Counted from the first letter of the stretch, positions 44,248-54,927 are shown. The stretch: 64,000 bases of DNA from Massospora cicadina (GCA_022478985.1 JAKSZP010009202.1:248001-312000), one strand, 5' to 3'. Notes: generated from the sequence alone by a model not told the origin. Made by a program: numbers and translations.

Positions 44248-45195
44248 TGTTGGACATTCTCCTTTTCAATTTAAGAAAAAGCATGTTTAAGGTATTAGTG
44301 CTCCTGAGTCTGCTTCCATGATTGGCCCATCTCCTGCCCAATCATTAAATAATTTTGTGGTTATCAATGATATGAGTGCCAATGGCGAAAAGACCTTGGC
44401 AGATTCTCGTTGGAATCCTAACTATTGGAAAATTATGATTTATCATAAAAATTGGCTAAAAAAGGTAATAACTAATAATAGGATTACACCAACTTCTCAG
44501 CCAAATTTGAGGTGTTCGATACTACCTGCGTCTTCCCACCACTGAGGTGAGAAGGTTTTACCTGTCAATGATTGGGTGCAAATTAACCAATCATTACCAC
44601 TCAGATCTGAACTCTCCTGAGGTGAGAAGATTTTACCCGTCAATGATTGGGTATGAATTAACCAATCATTACCACATGAGTCTGACCACCGCTGAGGTGA
44701 AAAGATATTACTCAACAATGATAAGGTAAAAATTAACCAATCATTACCACCTGAGTCTGACCACCGCCAAGGTGCAAAGATTTTACTTGACAATGATAGG
44801 ATAAAAATTAACCAATCATTACCACATGAGTATGACCACTGCCAAGATGAAAAGATTTTACTCACTGGTGATTGGATACAATTCATCAAATCATTACCAC
44901 ATGGGTCAGTTTTGCCTCAAAAAATTTATCTTTGATCTGATAGGCCAAAAGCCTATATTTCCTAATTTAGATAACTCAGCTTTACATTCTTTTGCCTCAA
45001 ATACCCATGGTCTCAAAATCCAAACTAGTTTAAATAGGAAAAACTAGTATTGAGAAAAGGATCTTCCTTGGTTTTTGCCCTGCCTAAACAATAAAAAACA
45101 TAAAAAACTTTAACAAGCGTTATTTATACTTTTATTATAAAGTAAAATTTTCACTTTAAACAAATTATTTGTGGCATCCATTGGCGGATCCCACA
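44248..45195 (+). repeat. K 3' LTR
   Basis: Begins TGTTGGACATTCTCC and ends GGATCCCACA. It is the partner of the LTR at 34052-35000. The five-unit 75-bp array has AATCATT anchors at 44589, 44664, 44739, 44814 and 44889. The terminal hairpin is at 45168-45197. Confidence 0.92.
44540..44905 (+). promoter_or_regulatory. 75-bp tandem array with inverted CCAAT boxes, K 3' LTR
   Basis: Five units at an exact 75-bp period. The first two keep perfect AATGATTGG...CCAATCATT dyads; later units lose the left arm (AATGATAAGG, AATGATAGG). The fifth ends the array next to GGTGATTGG. Confidence 0.75.
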
Positions 45196-45357
45196 AAGGA
45201 GAAAAATTTTACTTTATCTGAGATGAAAAATATGCTATAACCTACAAATGTATGGACAAATACTCAATCAAATCTTTTTAAACTGGAGTAACTATCAGCC
45301 ACATATATATCCAATTCTTACGTTGGTATCACCTACCAATATTCTTGATAGAGGCGA
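45196..45357 (+). pseudogene. pol: H integrase tail, continued after K
   Basis: It starts AAGGA, the right-hand copy of the K target. AAATACTCAATCAAATC at about 45254 matches the complement of E1 (TACTCTATCAAATT) and A in the stretch between integrase and polypurine tract. Then CCAATATTCTTGATAGAGGCGA corresponds to the family CCAACATTCTTGAGGGGGCAA, so the purine tract sits just before 45358. This proves that K interrupted H. Confidence 0.75.
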
Positions 45358-46010
45358 TGTTAAATATCAGGATATCGGACATTATGGGAAGGATACTGAC
45401 TATTTGACTCCCATTTTAGAAATGGTGCCAGACCCAAAAAGGTGGTTAAAGAAGTTACATCAATTAATCATGATGAAAAATCAATAGTTATTAAAGCTCA
45501 AATTAGTACTAGGAAAATTCTCAGACTAATTTGAGACTAAGATACCTTGAGATGAAATCCTGACTGACTGAAATGAAGTATCATCAGAACGAAATATGAC
45601 CATTGCACTAGGTGGCACAAGAGGCATTATATTATGATGACTCATATAAAGGTAAGAATCAATAATCTGCCAAATGATCAACCTAAGTGATATCAAGTCT
45701 CATCTGACTTTGTACATTCAACCTACTTTCTTTTTTTAGTACTAGATGGTCATTCAACCTACTTTCTTGCTCTAACAAAAATATGTTACAAAAGCATTAT
45801 ACAATATGGAATGAATCGCCTGACCAAGAGCCTCTCATTTGGATTTACCCTTATTTATTTTATTAATTTTTTTACAGGATTTATTTTGTAATTGTACCAT
45901 AGAAACTCATATTCTATAAGACAATAAAATTAAGTCATTTATTCTAAACTTTTTAGTACTTGCCTTCAATAAGTCTTTTCGCCACACTTATAGGAGATAT
46001 ACTCTAGATT
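45358..46010 (+). repeat. H 3' LTR, strongly diverged
   Basis: It starts TGTTAAATATCAGG after the degraded purine tract. Resemblance to the family LTR fades, and no 75-bp array is legible. The right limit is a guess based on where minus-strand gag similarity (G) begins. Confidence 0.45.
45715..45768 (-). mobile_element. LINE-tail microinsertion 2, in H LTR
   Basis: CATTCAACCTACTTTCTT occurs at 45715-45732 and 45751-45768. The 18 bases between are the complement of ACCATCTAGTACT plus five A, the extreme 3' end of L4. Confidence 0.92.
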
Positions 46011-46079
46011 CCAAACATAACTCAGTTTACGTACCCTATAAAATAAATAAGATACTTATCATGCAGCTTAGAAGGCTTC

Positions 46080-48765
46080 AAGTGTTTAATTTTAGATTTC
46101 TTGGGAATAGCACGAGTGAGCTCAAAAATGGAAGCTTAACACTCCCTTCTTGTGTCTTAGTTTTATCCATGGTATACACTTTGAGTTTTGTGGGAGCCTT
46201 TTAGTAATTTCTTGCTTATGTATATCAACCACATTGAGTAGAGCTTCCTAGATGTCTAGGACAGAGTTGAAGCTTTATTTGATTGAAGTGATGTGCATGG
46301 CTAAGTCAGCTTTATTATTTAAACTAGCTACAACGGCAGCTACAGCATTATCCAGTGTGAGCATCTTTGAGGTTATCAGAGTTTGAGCCTCAATATAGAA
46401 TCTATTACAAATTTGACTAAGGTTTCAGATCGTTAAGCGCACTCCTTATAAAGGTATGTTTTTTCATACTTAATCTTTGCTTAAAACCAAAATCCTTAAT
46501 AAGCTCTTCTTTCACTTCGCCTCAAGTATTCAGGTTGTCCATATCAGGTACAATAACCTTCTGCACCATGAAGCTTAAACAAGACAATATATGTTTATCT
46601 TTTTGATGATCAGTTGAACCCTAAATTGCAGCCTTATAGATATAGGGTGGAATGAGATACATCCTCCTCCAGGGGTAAACTTGTCCTTGAAAGTAGTTTT
46701 GAAGGTAGTAACTTATAATACTGTGCTAACATATGCTCTGGGAGCTTCTAATCTAGTGATTTCAGTATGTGTATCAGCGCTCAACTTGTCAAAAGAGTCA
46801 GCAAATTTTATCTTTTAGTTGATTGATATGTTGCTCCATTTCTTTGATGGTAATTCTTAGTGTGACATCCATTAAGTTAATTCGTCTTTTGAGGACACTT
46901 TACTATTCCCCTAGGTTTTTGACGCAAATGTCAAGAGCATTGATTTGTTGAGGCTTGATGTAGTGAAAATTTTGTAAGAGTTTGTTCTCATCCTATATAC
47001 TCCAATGCGCCATTTTAAATTTCTTCATATCTTGACATTCAATGCTTTGAGAAGGTCCATCCATCTTGGCCTTTAATAATTCTGTGAGAGTATTCCTGTC
47101 AAGAGAGTGTCTATAACTCTCCATTTCCCATAAGTTAGTGCACAATGCACAGCCCCAATTCCAGGAAGCTCGTTGTCAGTACTAGGGTGAGGATAGCCCC
47201 ACAGAGGGTGCAGGAGCCAAATTAAAATAAGGCAAGGGTGTTCAACGTGGTCTAGATTAATAGATATTGTACAAACAACAAGACTTGGGTGGACCCTAAA
47301 GAGGAGTCCATATCTAAGCGGTGATATGGGCAGGAGTGTAAGGGTGCTTCAGTCTGGAGGGGACTAGATGGCCAAGCTGTGCATCAGATGCAAGGGTGAA
47401 ATTTTTACAAATAAACTAGCTAACTCTGTGAGAGACCTCCTCAGAGAACCACGCGCAAGTTCGCCCAAGTTAACATAATAGAAATGTAAACTGAAGAGGG
47501 GTTTTCTATCAATGGGAAGACAACCAACGAGAAAGGTTGGTTTCAAAGAATCATATTTAAACAATTTTGGGGGTATCAATTGATCACTGGAAGTGTTTCT
47601 AAGCCCACGTACACCAATAAGCGCATGCTTTCATTGGGCAGGGTACTATAGCTATAAATAGTTTGAACTTGAGTTATTGATTGAAGGCAAGGCTGACCGA
47701 AGTAGGAATTTTTAAAATTGAATGGGTTTTGAAACACCGTTTTTCTAACAACTGAACTGAATTGTTGAGGTTAATAAGATAACACGTCTGTTTTAAAGCC
47801 AAAGCTGTAACATGAGGCTGGGCGTTATTCCCTTCCTCTGGACCAACCTGGGCATATCTGGCCTGCACCCAGCGTTGGTCCAAGGTGTGCTTTAGGGCAG
47901 GAAGATCCTGTATATTGACCTTTTGGGCCTCCTGACGCCCAGCCTTGTCTTGGCTGTTGGTACCCTCAATTAAGTCATGTAAACATGACAATTCCAACTT
48001 TGCTCAGCTTCATTGATGCGATAGTAATTCTGATCAATGTCTTCTCTGCATGATGATTTGATCCTCATATCACTCTCCAATTTTTATGAGTCATTTGGCT
48101 ATTGATTGGGTAGTCATATGAGTTGCATGAGATACCAGATCTTTATCAACACTTTCTACTTGAGTAATAATACTATGAGATACTTACTGAATCTCTGAAT
48201 TTTGGTTTTTTTAAAGCTTATCAGTTGAATCTTTTTTAACACTAGGTGGTCTAAACTAATAGGGGATACAACTATCTCTCATCAGTTCATCCTAAGCGAA
48301 ATAAAATTAGTACTTGAGGAGCTTAGTTTACTCTTCCTCATATGATGGCTGGTAGAAACAAGGACCATTATTTCACTACAGGCTTCAGCTTCAATTTTGC
48401 CTCAGCTTATGAGCAAAAGTTTCAATTAATCTTTGGGTCTTTTCATTGGACTCCTCAACATCCTTTCTGAGAAGTTCCATAGTTTTTTCCATATATTTGA
48501 TAATTTTATACTTGATGTTACTCATTTGATAATGTTTTTGAATGATTTAGGAATAATTCATTTTAATCTGTCAGGTTACACCCACTATACATTGTGATGC
48601 TAAATTATATACCTGTTTGCATGACACTCATAACGCCCCTTGAATATTTCTGTGATGATGAAGTTCCATGTTATGGACCACTAATAGGTGAACTATATGG
48701 TAAAAAGTATGGTCTACAAATTTCTGATGTATAGGATAGATTTGTGCTTGAACCATACATCTCTC
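46080..48765 (-). pseudogene. gag: G: gag remnant of the A/K family
   Basis: The complement matches K gag from both ends. About 48765-48600 aligns with K 41430-41560 (the CACACTGCCTTGGTCCATATGATG region), and 46700-46240 aligns with the capsid core of A (10840-10380) and K. The intermediate part is the coiled-coil region. It is AT-rich, without useful frames. An insertion of about 0.83 kb lies at 47164-47988. No protease, pol or LTR of this copy is seen; it ends flush with the LTR of F. Confidence 0.72.
47156..47996. mobile_element. 0.83-kb insertion in G gag, type uncertain
   Basis: The gag alignment breaks here. CAATTCCA stands at both edges (47156-47163 and 47989-47996). Just inside, TGTCA (47174) and TGACA (ending 47990) form a short inverted repeat, and a TATAAATA stretch occurs near 47653. 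A 107-codon minus frame (47997-47674) has no similarity I recognise. A solo LTR or a small DNA transposon with an 8-bp duplication are both possible. Confidence 0.45.
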
Positions 48766-49510
48766 AAAAATCAGGGTAAAGCCTGATATTTGTGACATTC
48801 CTAAGATTTCAAATACTATTGAACAGATCAAGAGGATTTGTGATGAAGTTAGATTAATTAATTGCATATCAAACCATAAAAGTGATGGTTTTGTTCAATT
48901 AATTTCTTAGAGTACTTTGATTGCAATAATGAGTCAATTAATTGCAGCTAACCAAATTTACAATGAGACTGAGACAATTCCCACTGCTTTCAAAATCACT
49001 TACAAGATGCAATCACATAAGCTCAAAAGAAATATAATTCTCCTTTTAAAAATCAATGAAGCTTAGGTTTGTCCAGGAAGTTGGATGAAATATAAAACTA
49101 GGCCATTCATATGGTTAATCTTTGCGGTCAATAAACTATTAATACATTGTGATTCCTTTAGGTACTTCTTTTCCTTTTAAAAGTTTAATACATCATATAG
49201 TAAACAAGCTATATAGTATACCCATTTATTTTATAAAGTGCACCGCTTTGTACAGTTCCTACCTGCAATTCTGGAATTACTATATCCATGAGTGCAGAAA
49301 CACATATACTTAAATAAATCCCTCTTTTATTACTTCCGCTAAATATAGCTGCTGTACTGGCTTTAACAGGAATGGTATTGATTGAAGCATTCCTTCCTTC
49401 TTTAGGGTTAAACTTTCCAATCGCCCTTTCTATACTTGATATCGTGCTCACTGCCCCTTGGTTATACTGGACCTTTAGCTCAGGATTAGAAAGTTCAAAG
49501 CTTTCTATCT
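48766..49510 (+). repeat. F 5' LTR
   Basis: It begins AAAAATCAGGG where the 3' copy has TGATATCAGGG, and ends TTTCTATCT. It aligns with 53745-54494 throughout, for example CCATTCATATGGTTAATC and TTAGCTCAGGATTAG. The open frame 49372-49779 straddles its end and is not considered a gene. Confidence 0.88.
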
Positions 49511-49779
49511 TAAACTGGGATAAAGTAGTACCAGTCTCTGACAATTTGACCGCCAAGTTTTACAAAATCTATCATGTTGTGTTTTTTACTGGGAGCTTTG
49601 TCATTTGCTTTATTGATGAAAGGTTACCCGATATTTTCACGGATGTTTTTCCCATAAAACAAGATGATATGACTTATAAAGAAGCAATAGGACCAAGTCA
49701 AGTTCAGACGGTGACTTTGGCTAATAATGCACTCATGAATTATCCTATGGTTCCATTGCCTGAAATTAACATTAGATAA

Positions 49780-50375
49780 TTTGAAAGGATGACTTACACT
49801 GTTGGGGGAGCTTTTAAAGCATATCCTGAGAACTACCCAGATGATGCATGGAAGGTTATGGAAGTGGGTTATCAGCTCTTTGGAGATTCTTTATGTTAGT
49901 TTACCATTGCATTGGAAAAAAGATGAGAATTTGTGCATAAATTACGTAGAGGTTAAAGGCCAGTTGCTGGATTCAGCAACTCCTTCTAGTACCAGATTAC
50001 AGGAACGCATTACCATGATGAACATTCGGTAGGAATGTCAATTTGTTGAGAGATATATGCAGAAGTATATGGAGATCTTCCAGAAGGCTGAATTAGACGA
50101 TAAAATGAGAGCACATTACTTTAGCCAAGGAAAAGATTCATCTGTCATATTTGATCCAACACAACCCATCACCCTGCCTTTAAAAGAATTGCTTAAAATC
50201 ACTGCAAATCTGGTTATGGACAGAACTTTCATGTGGCAAGGGCCTGCTTAAAAGAAGCAAATAATCAACATGAGTCATTAAGAATATCAACTTCATTATA
50301 AGGAAGGATTGTGTTATTCTTGTCATAATCCTGGTCACATAGCATTACAATGTCCAAAGAAAGGTAAAGCTTCAT
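49780..50375 (+). pseudogene. gag: F gag with zinc knuckle
   Basis: Open stretches 49802-50032 and 50057-50251 are separated by a stop and encode a gag body with MQKYMEIFQKAELDDKMRAH and LPLKELLKITANLVMDRTFMW. At about 50311-50360 the sequence reads CYSCHNPGHIALQCPKKG, a C-x2-C-x4-H-x4-C knuckle of nucleocapsid. This is the usual order for a chromovirus gag. Confidence 0.82.
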
Positions 50376-50417
50376 AAAAATCTTTGCAATATAAAATGAA
50401 ACTCAATCTTACCCTTT

Positions 50418-50711
50418 TTGCCTATACGTTTGATAATGGGAAATACTATATTCCATACTGAGGCTTTACTGGATAGTGGGGCCTTCCAGAACTTTACAAC
50501 AGAGGAAATGGTAAATAAGTTGAGAGTTCCAGATGGGGCTAGGACACTGACCATAACTCTGAGAAGTGTTGAGCAGTCCATTGCCTACTGTTGTGCACAT
50601 TTTGTAAGTTTATACTGTTCCCTAAAAATTAAAATTGAATTCTGGATTCTAAAGAGTACACCTCAGGCTATATTTCTTGGCTTTCCATGGTTAGGCCAGA
50701 TGGAGCTTTAA
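50418..50711 (+). pseudogene. pol: F aspartic protease
   Basis: A 97-codon frame contains FHTEALLDSGAFQNFTTEEM, with a D-S-G-A active site (Ser for Thr is common in this group), and ends AIFLGFPWLGQMEL, the conserved hydrophobic ending of chromovirus proteases. It may still be structurally complete, but the polyprotein frame around it is broken. Confidence 0.85.
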
Positions 50712-50929
50712 CATAACTATGGCAGAAACACTGTCAAAGTCAAAGTAGATGGAAAGAGAGAAGAATGGGCGTTGAGTAAGGGGATGCTTACAGGGCTGTA
50801 TGCTGCAGAATCTCTCAAGGTTCTAATGGAAGCATGCAAAGGAATGATTCCAGCATACCTTAAAGCGTGTCTGAAGTGTTTATCTAAGAAGAGGCAAAGA
50901 TTCTGCCTTCCCATAGCCTTTTTGATCAT

Positions 50930-51720
50930 TTAAAAGACTTGATGGAAGAGATGCAGCTTACTCATGGATCAATATATAGTTGCAACCAACAGGAACAGAT
51001 TTCATTACACAAGTACTTGGATACTATGTTGGAAAAATGTTTCATTTGAGTGTCCCAGTCTCCACGTCCATCAGCTTTATTTGTAAACAAGAAATATGGA
51101 GGTTTTCGCCCTTATGTAAACTACCAAAATGTTAAATGATATTACCATTAAGAACTGATACCCTTTGCCTGATGCTGACTACTTGATCGCTCAGTTTTCT
51201 GGGGCAACTATCATTTTTGATGTGTAACTGAGAGATGCCTTCAACAAGATCAAGATTAAGGAAGGTTATGAATGGAAAACAGCTTTCAAGACGCGTTTTA
51301 GGTTGTTTGAGTATCTTTTCATGCCGTTTGGGCTTTGAAACTCACCAAGTACATTTCAACAAATGATCAATACTGTTTTTGGCGTGTACATAGAGTTTTG
51401 CGTGGCTTACCTGGACGATATTTTGGTGTATAGAAAGCCACAAGAACATCTCCAACATCTACAATTAATCTTTAAGAAATTCTGAGAGTACAATCTTCAT
51501 GTCAAGCTTTCAAAGTGTAGGTTTTCTCAGGAAAAAGTTGAATTTCTTGGTTATGTTGTGGGCAGGAATGGATTTACCATAGCTCCTAGAAAATTGGATT
51601 CTATCACATCTTGGCCTAAACCTAATTTCCAGGAGAAGGCTCTCAGCTTCTTGGATATGGCAAACTTTTGCAGGGATTTTATAAAAAGCTTTTTTCTATT
51701 GCATTACCCTTGACCCAGCT
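50930..51720 (+). pseudogene. pol: F reverse transcriptase
   Basis: Motifs in shifting frames: SALFVNKKYGGFRPYV, a [19 protein letters not shown] segment, [21 protein letters not shown], and VAYLDDILVYRKPQEHLQHL with intact YLDD at about 51402-51420. Then KLSKCRFSQEKVEFLGYVV and LDSITSWPKPNFQEKALSFL follow. This is a complete palm-to-connection series, interrupted by several stops and frame changes. Confidence 0.88.
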
Positions 51721-52260
51721 CACATCAGAAGGTGTTCCATATAAATGGTCCCAAGCGGGGAGGAAATATTTTTCATTGTAAGTCTGCCTTTGTTTCTGCA
51801 CCAGTGTTGTCCATGCCCAACTATGCTACGCCCTTTGTGGCTGAGACTGACGCTTCTGGATATGCAATTGGGGGTTTTATTTCAGAAGGGGGATGATAGT
51901 AGGCTTCATCCCATAGCCTACTATTCCAAAAAGTTTATCCCTGATAAATGTAACTAATCGACCTATGACAAAGAGATGCTGTTAATTGTTCAGACCCTTA
52001 AACATTATGACGGTACTTGTGTGAGGCAAAGAACCCCGTGAAGATCATGACTGACCATAAGAACCTGACATAACTCTTTACTCTGTGCCATCTAAATCAG
52101 CGGCAAGCTAGTTGAGCTCTTACCCTTGTTGATTATGACCTGGAAATTAGACAAAAGCCTGGGAAGGTTAATGTGGCCCCAGATTCCCTAAGTTATTGCC
52201 CTTACTCGATGCCTAAAGAAGGGGAGATCACAATATATAACACACAGGTTTTACAAAACA
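51721..52260 (+). pseudogene. pol: F RNase H
   Basis: The stretch encodes ETDASGYAIGG in one frame and HPIAYYSKKF in the next, then STYDKEMLLIVQTLKHY, the TDHKNLT motif, and KPGKVNVAPDSLS near 52170. All landmarks of a chromovirus RNase H are present in order, but in at least three reading phases. Confidence 0.85.
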
Positions 52261-52439
52261 CGGAACCCAGTGGATCAGGTCTATCACATGATTTTGGTGG
52301 GATGAAAGGATGATATTTTAAAGGTCTAGAAAGAAGATGCACTTTGTCAAGCTGTGAAGGCTGACTTGAGTCTGAATTTGAATAGTGTATGGTACCTAAG
52401 GAATACTCTCTGATTGGACGTTTGGTCTGTTGGAAGAAA

Positions 52440-53450
52440 TGCCTGTATGTGCATGAAGGGTCCCAACAATTGGAAATATTATGTGAATACCATGACTAAG
52501 GAATGGCTGGACATCCTGGACGAAATAAGATGGTAACTCTCATCCAGAGAACTTACCGCTGGCCTGGGCTGGTTAGAGATGTCAGTAAGTACCTGGCTGA
52601 ATGTGAGATTTTTGGACGTACTAAGGCTAGGAAGGGCCATCCTGAAGGTCATTTGGAACCTTTGAAGTTCTCAAATGAGCCTTATGAGTCAGTTACCCTA
52701 GATTTCTTCATTGAGCTACCCCATTCTCAGGGTATAATTCAGTTTTGGCAGTAGGTGACCGTTACACAAAAATGTTTCACACCATTCATATGATTACCAA
52801 AGTTATAGCCAATGAGACAGCCTGAAATTTATAAAGAAGGTCTTCTTATATCACGGAATACCCAAGGATGTTATCTCTGACAGAGGCCCAAAGTCCACTT
52901 TACGCTTTTGGAACCAGGTTATGTCAGATCTTGGAATTAAGAAATTTCTGTATACTGTTTATCATCCCCAAACAGATGAAAAACTGAGCGGGTTAATCAG
53001 GTGCTGGAGCAGTACTTGAGATGTTACGTGAATGCTGAAATGATAATTGGGTTGAGCTGTTACCAATGGCCCGGTTTTGTCACAACACTATGGATCATGC
53101 CTCCATTGGAATGTCACATTTAAGGAAAACTATGGCTAATACTTGAGTAAAAACCACAGCCAACTACTGAAGTGAACAATTCATAAGGAAAAGAATTTCT
53201 GAAGGATATTCATCAGACCATTGCATGATGTCTAGCAAATTTAGCTTGAGCAGTGCATACCTACAAGGAATTGCAGATAAAAAAGAGCCCCTGTTAAGAT
53301 GTTAGAAGTTGGGATTGAGGTTTATTTATCTGCTCACAATGTCCCTTTAGATGTACCATGTTTGATATTAGCCCATTGGTGTGTAGGATTATATAAAGTA
53401 AAGGAGGTCATTAGAAGGTTCATACCAAGTTGCTCTTCCTGAAGGATAAA
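52440..53450 (+). pseudogene. pol: F integrase and GPY/F-type module
   Basis: Zinc finger: AGHPGRNKMVTLIQRTYRWPG then LAECEIFGRTK, where Phe replaces the second Cys. Core: ESVTLDFFIELPHSQG, DVISDRGPKSTLRFW, YHPQTD, and in a one-base-shifted frame KTERVNQVLEQYLRCYV with the catalytic Glu. The tail VGIEVYLSAHNV and GLYKVKEVI corresponds to the GPY/F region. Confidence 0.85.
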
Positions 53451-53700
53451 AAAATTATGATGTTTTTAATTGATCACTCTAGTACAATAAGGATGGTAGT
53501 TCCTTACCTCATCAGAAATTTAAAAGAGCTTCCCCCTCTGATTGATGTTCCATATTCAGAGTATGAGGTAGAGCCATCTTCAGCAGATGTAAGAATTGTG
53601 AGACAATGCAATTCCAGATTAAGTGGGCCGGATATCCTGCAGAAGAGAGCACTTGGGAGCCTGAGGAGAACTTAAAGAATGCAGGCAATATAATGAAAAA
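53451..53700 (+). pseudogene. pol: F chromodomain
   Basis: After PPLIDVPYSEYEVE in one frame, the next frame reads FQIKWAGYPAEESTWEPEE then NLKNAG. This is an easily recognised chromodomain (KW-GY-EESTWEPEENL). A frameshift lies between the two halves. It is at the C terminus of integrase, before the purine tract at 53737-53744. Confidence 0.88.
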
Positions 53701-53744
53701 TGGAATAATAAGGCCTTGTAAGTAGCTTCAGCCCTGGTGGGGGA

Positions 53745-54494
53745 TGATATCAGGGAAAAGCCTGATATTAGTGACATTTCTGAGATTTAAGATATTATTC
53801 AAAAGATCAAGAGGATTTGTGCTGAAGTCAGATCGTTTAAATGCATATCAAAACATAATTGTAATGGGTTTTGTTCAATTAATCACATAAGTTACCCTAG
53901 TTGCGATGATATTGAGTCAATTAATAGCACCAAAAACGAATTCACAATGAGAATGAGACGATACCCACTGCTCTCATAATCATTTGCAAGATGCAATCAC
54001 ATAAGCTTAAAAGAAATATAATTCTCCATTTAAAAATCAATGAAGCTTAGGCTTATCCAGGAAGTTGGATGGGATATAAAACTATGTCATTCATATGGTT
54101 AATCTTTGCGGTCAATAAACTATTAATAAATTTTAATTCCTTTAGGTACTTCTTTTCCTTATACTAGTTCAATAAATTTTATAGTAAACAAGCTATACAG
54201 TAAATCCATTTTTATAAAGCCTACACCAGTTTGTTTAGTTCATACTTGTAATTCTGAAAATCCTTTATCCATGAGTGCAGAAACATCTATATTTGAAAAC
54301 TCTCTTTCATTACTTCCACATCCAAATATAGATTGTGTACTGAATTTAAAAAGAATGGTATTGATTGAAGCATTCCTTCTTCTTTAGGGTTAGACTTCTC
54401 AATCACCCTTTCTATACTTGTTATCATGCTCACTACCCCTTGATTATACTGGACCTTTAGCTCAGGATTAGCAAGTTCACTACTTGCTATCTGT
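53745..54494 (+). repeat. F 3' LTR
   Basis: Starts TGATATCAGGG directly after GGTGGGGGA and ends about GCTATCT, aligned with the 5' copy. Confidence 0.88.
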
Positions 54495-54927
54495 TGGGAT
54501 TTTTTCCCATATTCCCAGCCTGCTAGATTACCTGGTGTCGCTAGGGGAAAATTCCCTAAAGTGAAGTGAATCAGAAATTGGTTGACCCGAATTTTGGAGG
54601 TTCTACATTTGGGGGATTTTGGGATATTCGCCTGGTCGTATCTATTGGGGATTGATCCAGATGAATACCTAATATCTCATTGGGCAGAGTGGCTGACAAA
54701 ATAGGGGCATCTGATAGTGATTAACTATCAGGTGTACCAATTGGGGTCTTTCAGGTTTCATCACCAACTGATTGGGAATGTATGGCGAGTTTTTAAGGCG
54801 AGTGATGCTGCCTGCAACTAGAGAATCAATTGGTTGGTGAAGTGACCTGCCATAATGGGTAAAAAGTCCCATTACCTAAGCAGGTCGCTAGCCAATTATG
54901 GTTGGTTTTCTTGGATCAAGAGGAAAA
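54495..54927. other. Unassigned DNA between F and J
   Basis: No domain or repeat is recognised. It contains short frames only and an AAGAGGAAAA stretch just before the J LTR that could be mistaken for a purine tract. It may be host DNA or an older repeat. Confidence 0.5.

Larger units (their letters stand above)
34052..45195 (+). mobile_element. K: non-autonomous Gypsy derivative (LTR-gag-protease-LTR)
   Basis: The LTRs are 949 and 948 bp (34052-35000, 44248-45195), very alike, with primer-binding site and purine tract in place. Internally it has gag, a CCHC knuckle and a protease with an intact DTGS. The sequence then jumps from the linker (about 44105) straight into the integrase C terminus (KEGQAANEL). 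This removes about 2.8 kb of RT, RNase H and integrase core relative to A. LINE L4 interrupts its gag. It presumably needed pol from a relative to move. Confidence 0.9.
48766..54494 (+). mobile_element. F: Ty3/Gypsy chromovirus with both LTRs
   Basis: Direct repeats of about 745 and 750 bp (48766-49510, 53745-54494) flank gag with CCHC knuckle, protease, RT with intact YLDD, RNase H, integrase and a chromodomain. A purine tract GGTGGGGGA precedes the 3' LTR. The left LTR abuts the G gag remnant. No convincing target duplication is visible. Pervasive frameshifts indicate an old copy. It is a different lineage from D by sequence. Confidence 0.9.

Noticed and set aside
47174..47990. Firm call of a solo LTR from TGTCA...TGACA
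   Set aside because: The 5 bases outside these ends differ (CTCGT against ATTCC), so the LTR interpretation stays open only as one option.
49372..49779. 135-codon plus-strand frame
   Set aside because: It begins inside the F 5' LTR and runs into the gag leader; the same LTR at 53745-54494 has no matching frame.
48761..54499. Target duplication around F
   Set aside because: CTCTC before the left LTR and the bases after the right LTR do not match; ends may be eroded.
54494..54927. A separate LTR starting TGTTGGGATT at 54494
   Set aside because: No matching end, primer site or second copy is seen; the TGTTGGG is probably chance beside the F LTR end.
54918..54927. AAGAGGAAAA as a polypurine tract making 54928-55635 a 3' LTR
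   Set aside because: The LTR is followed by a primer-binding site and gag-like sequence, so it is a 5' LTR.
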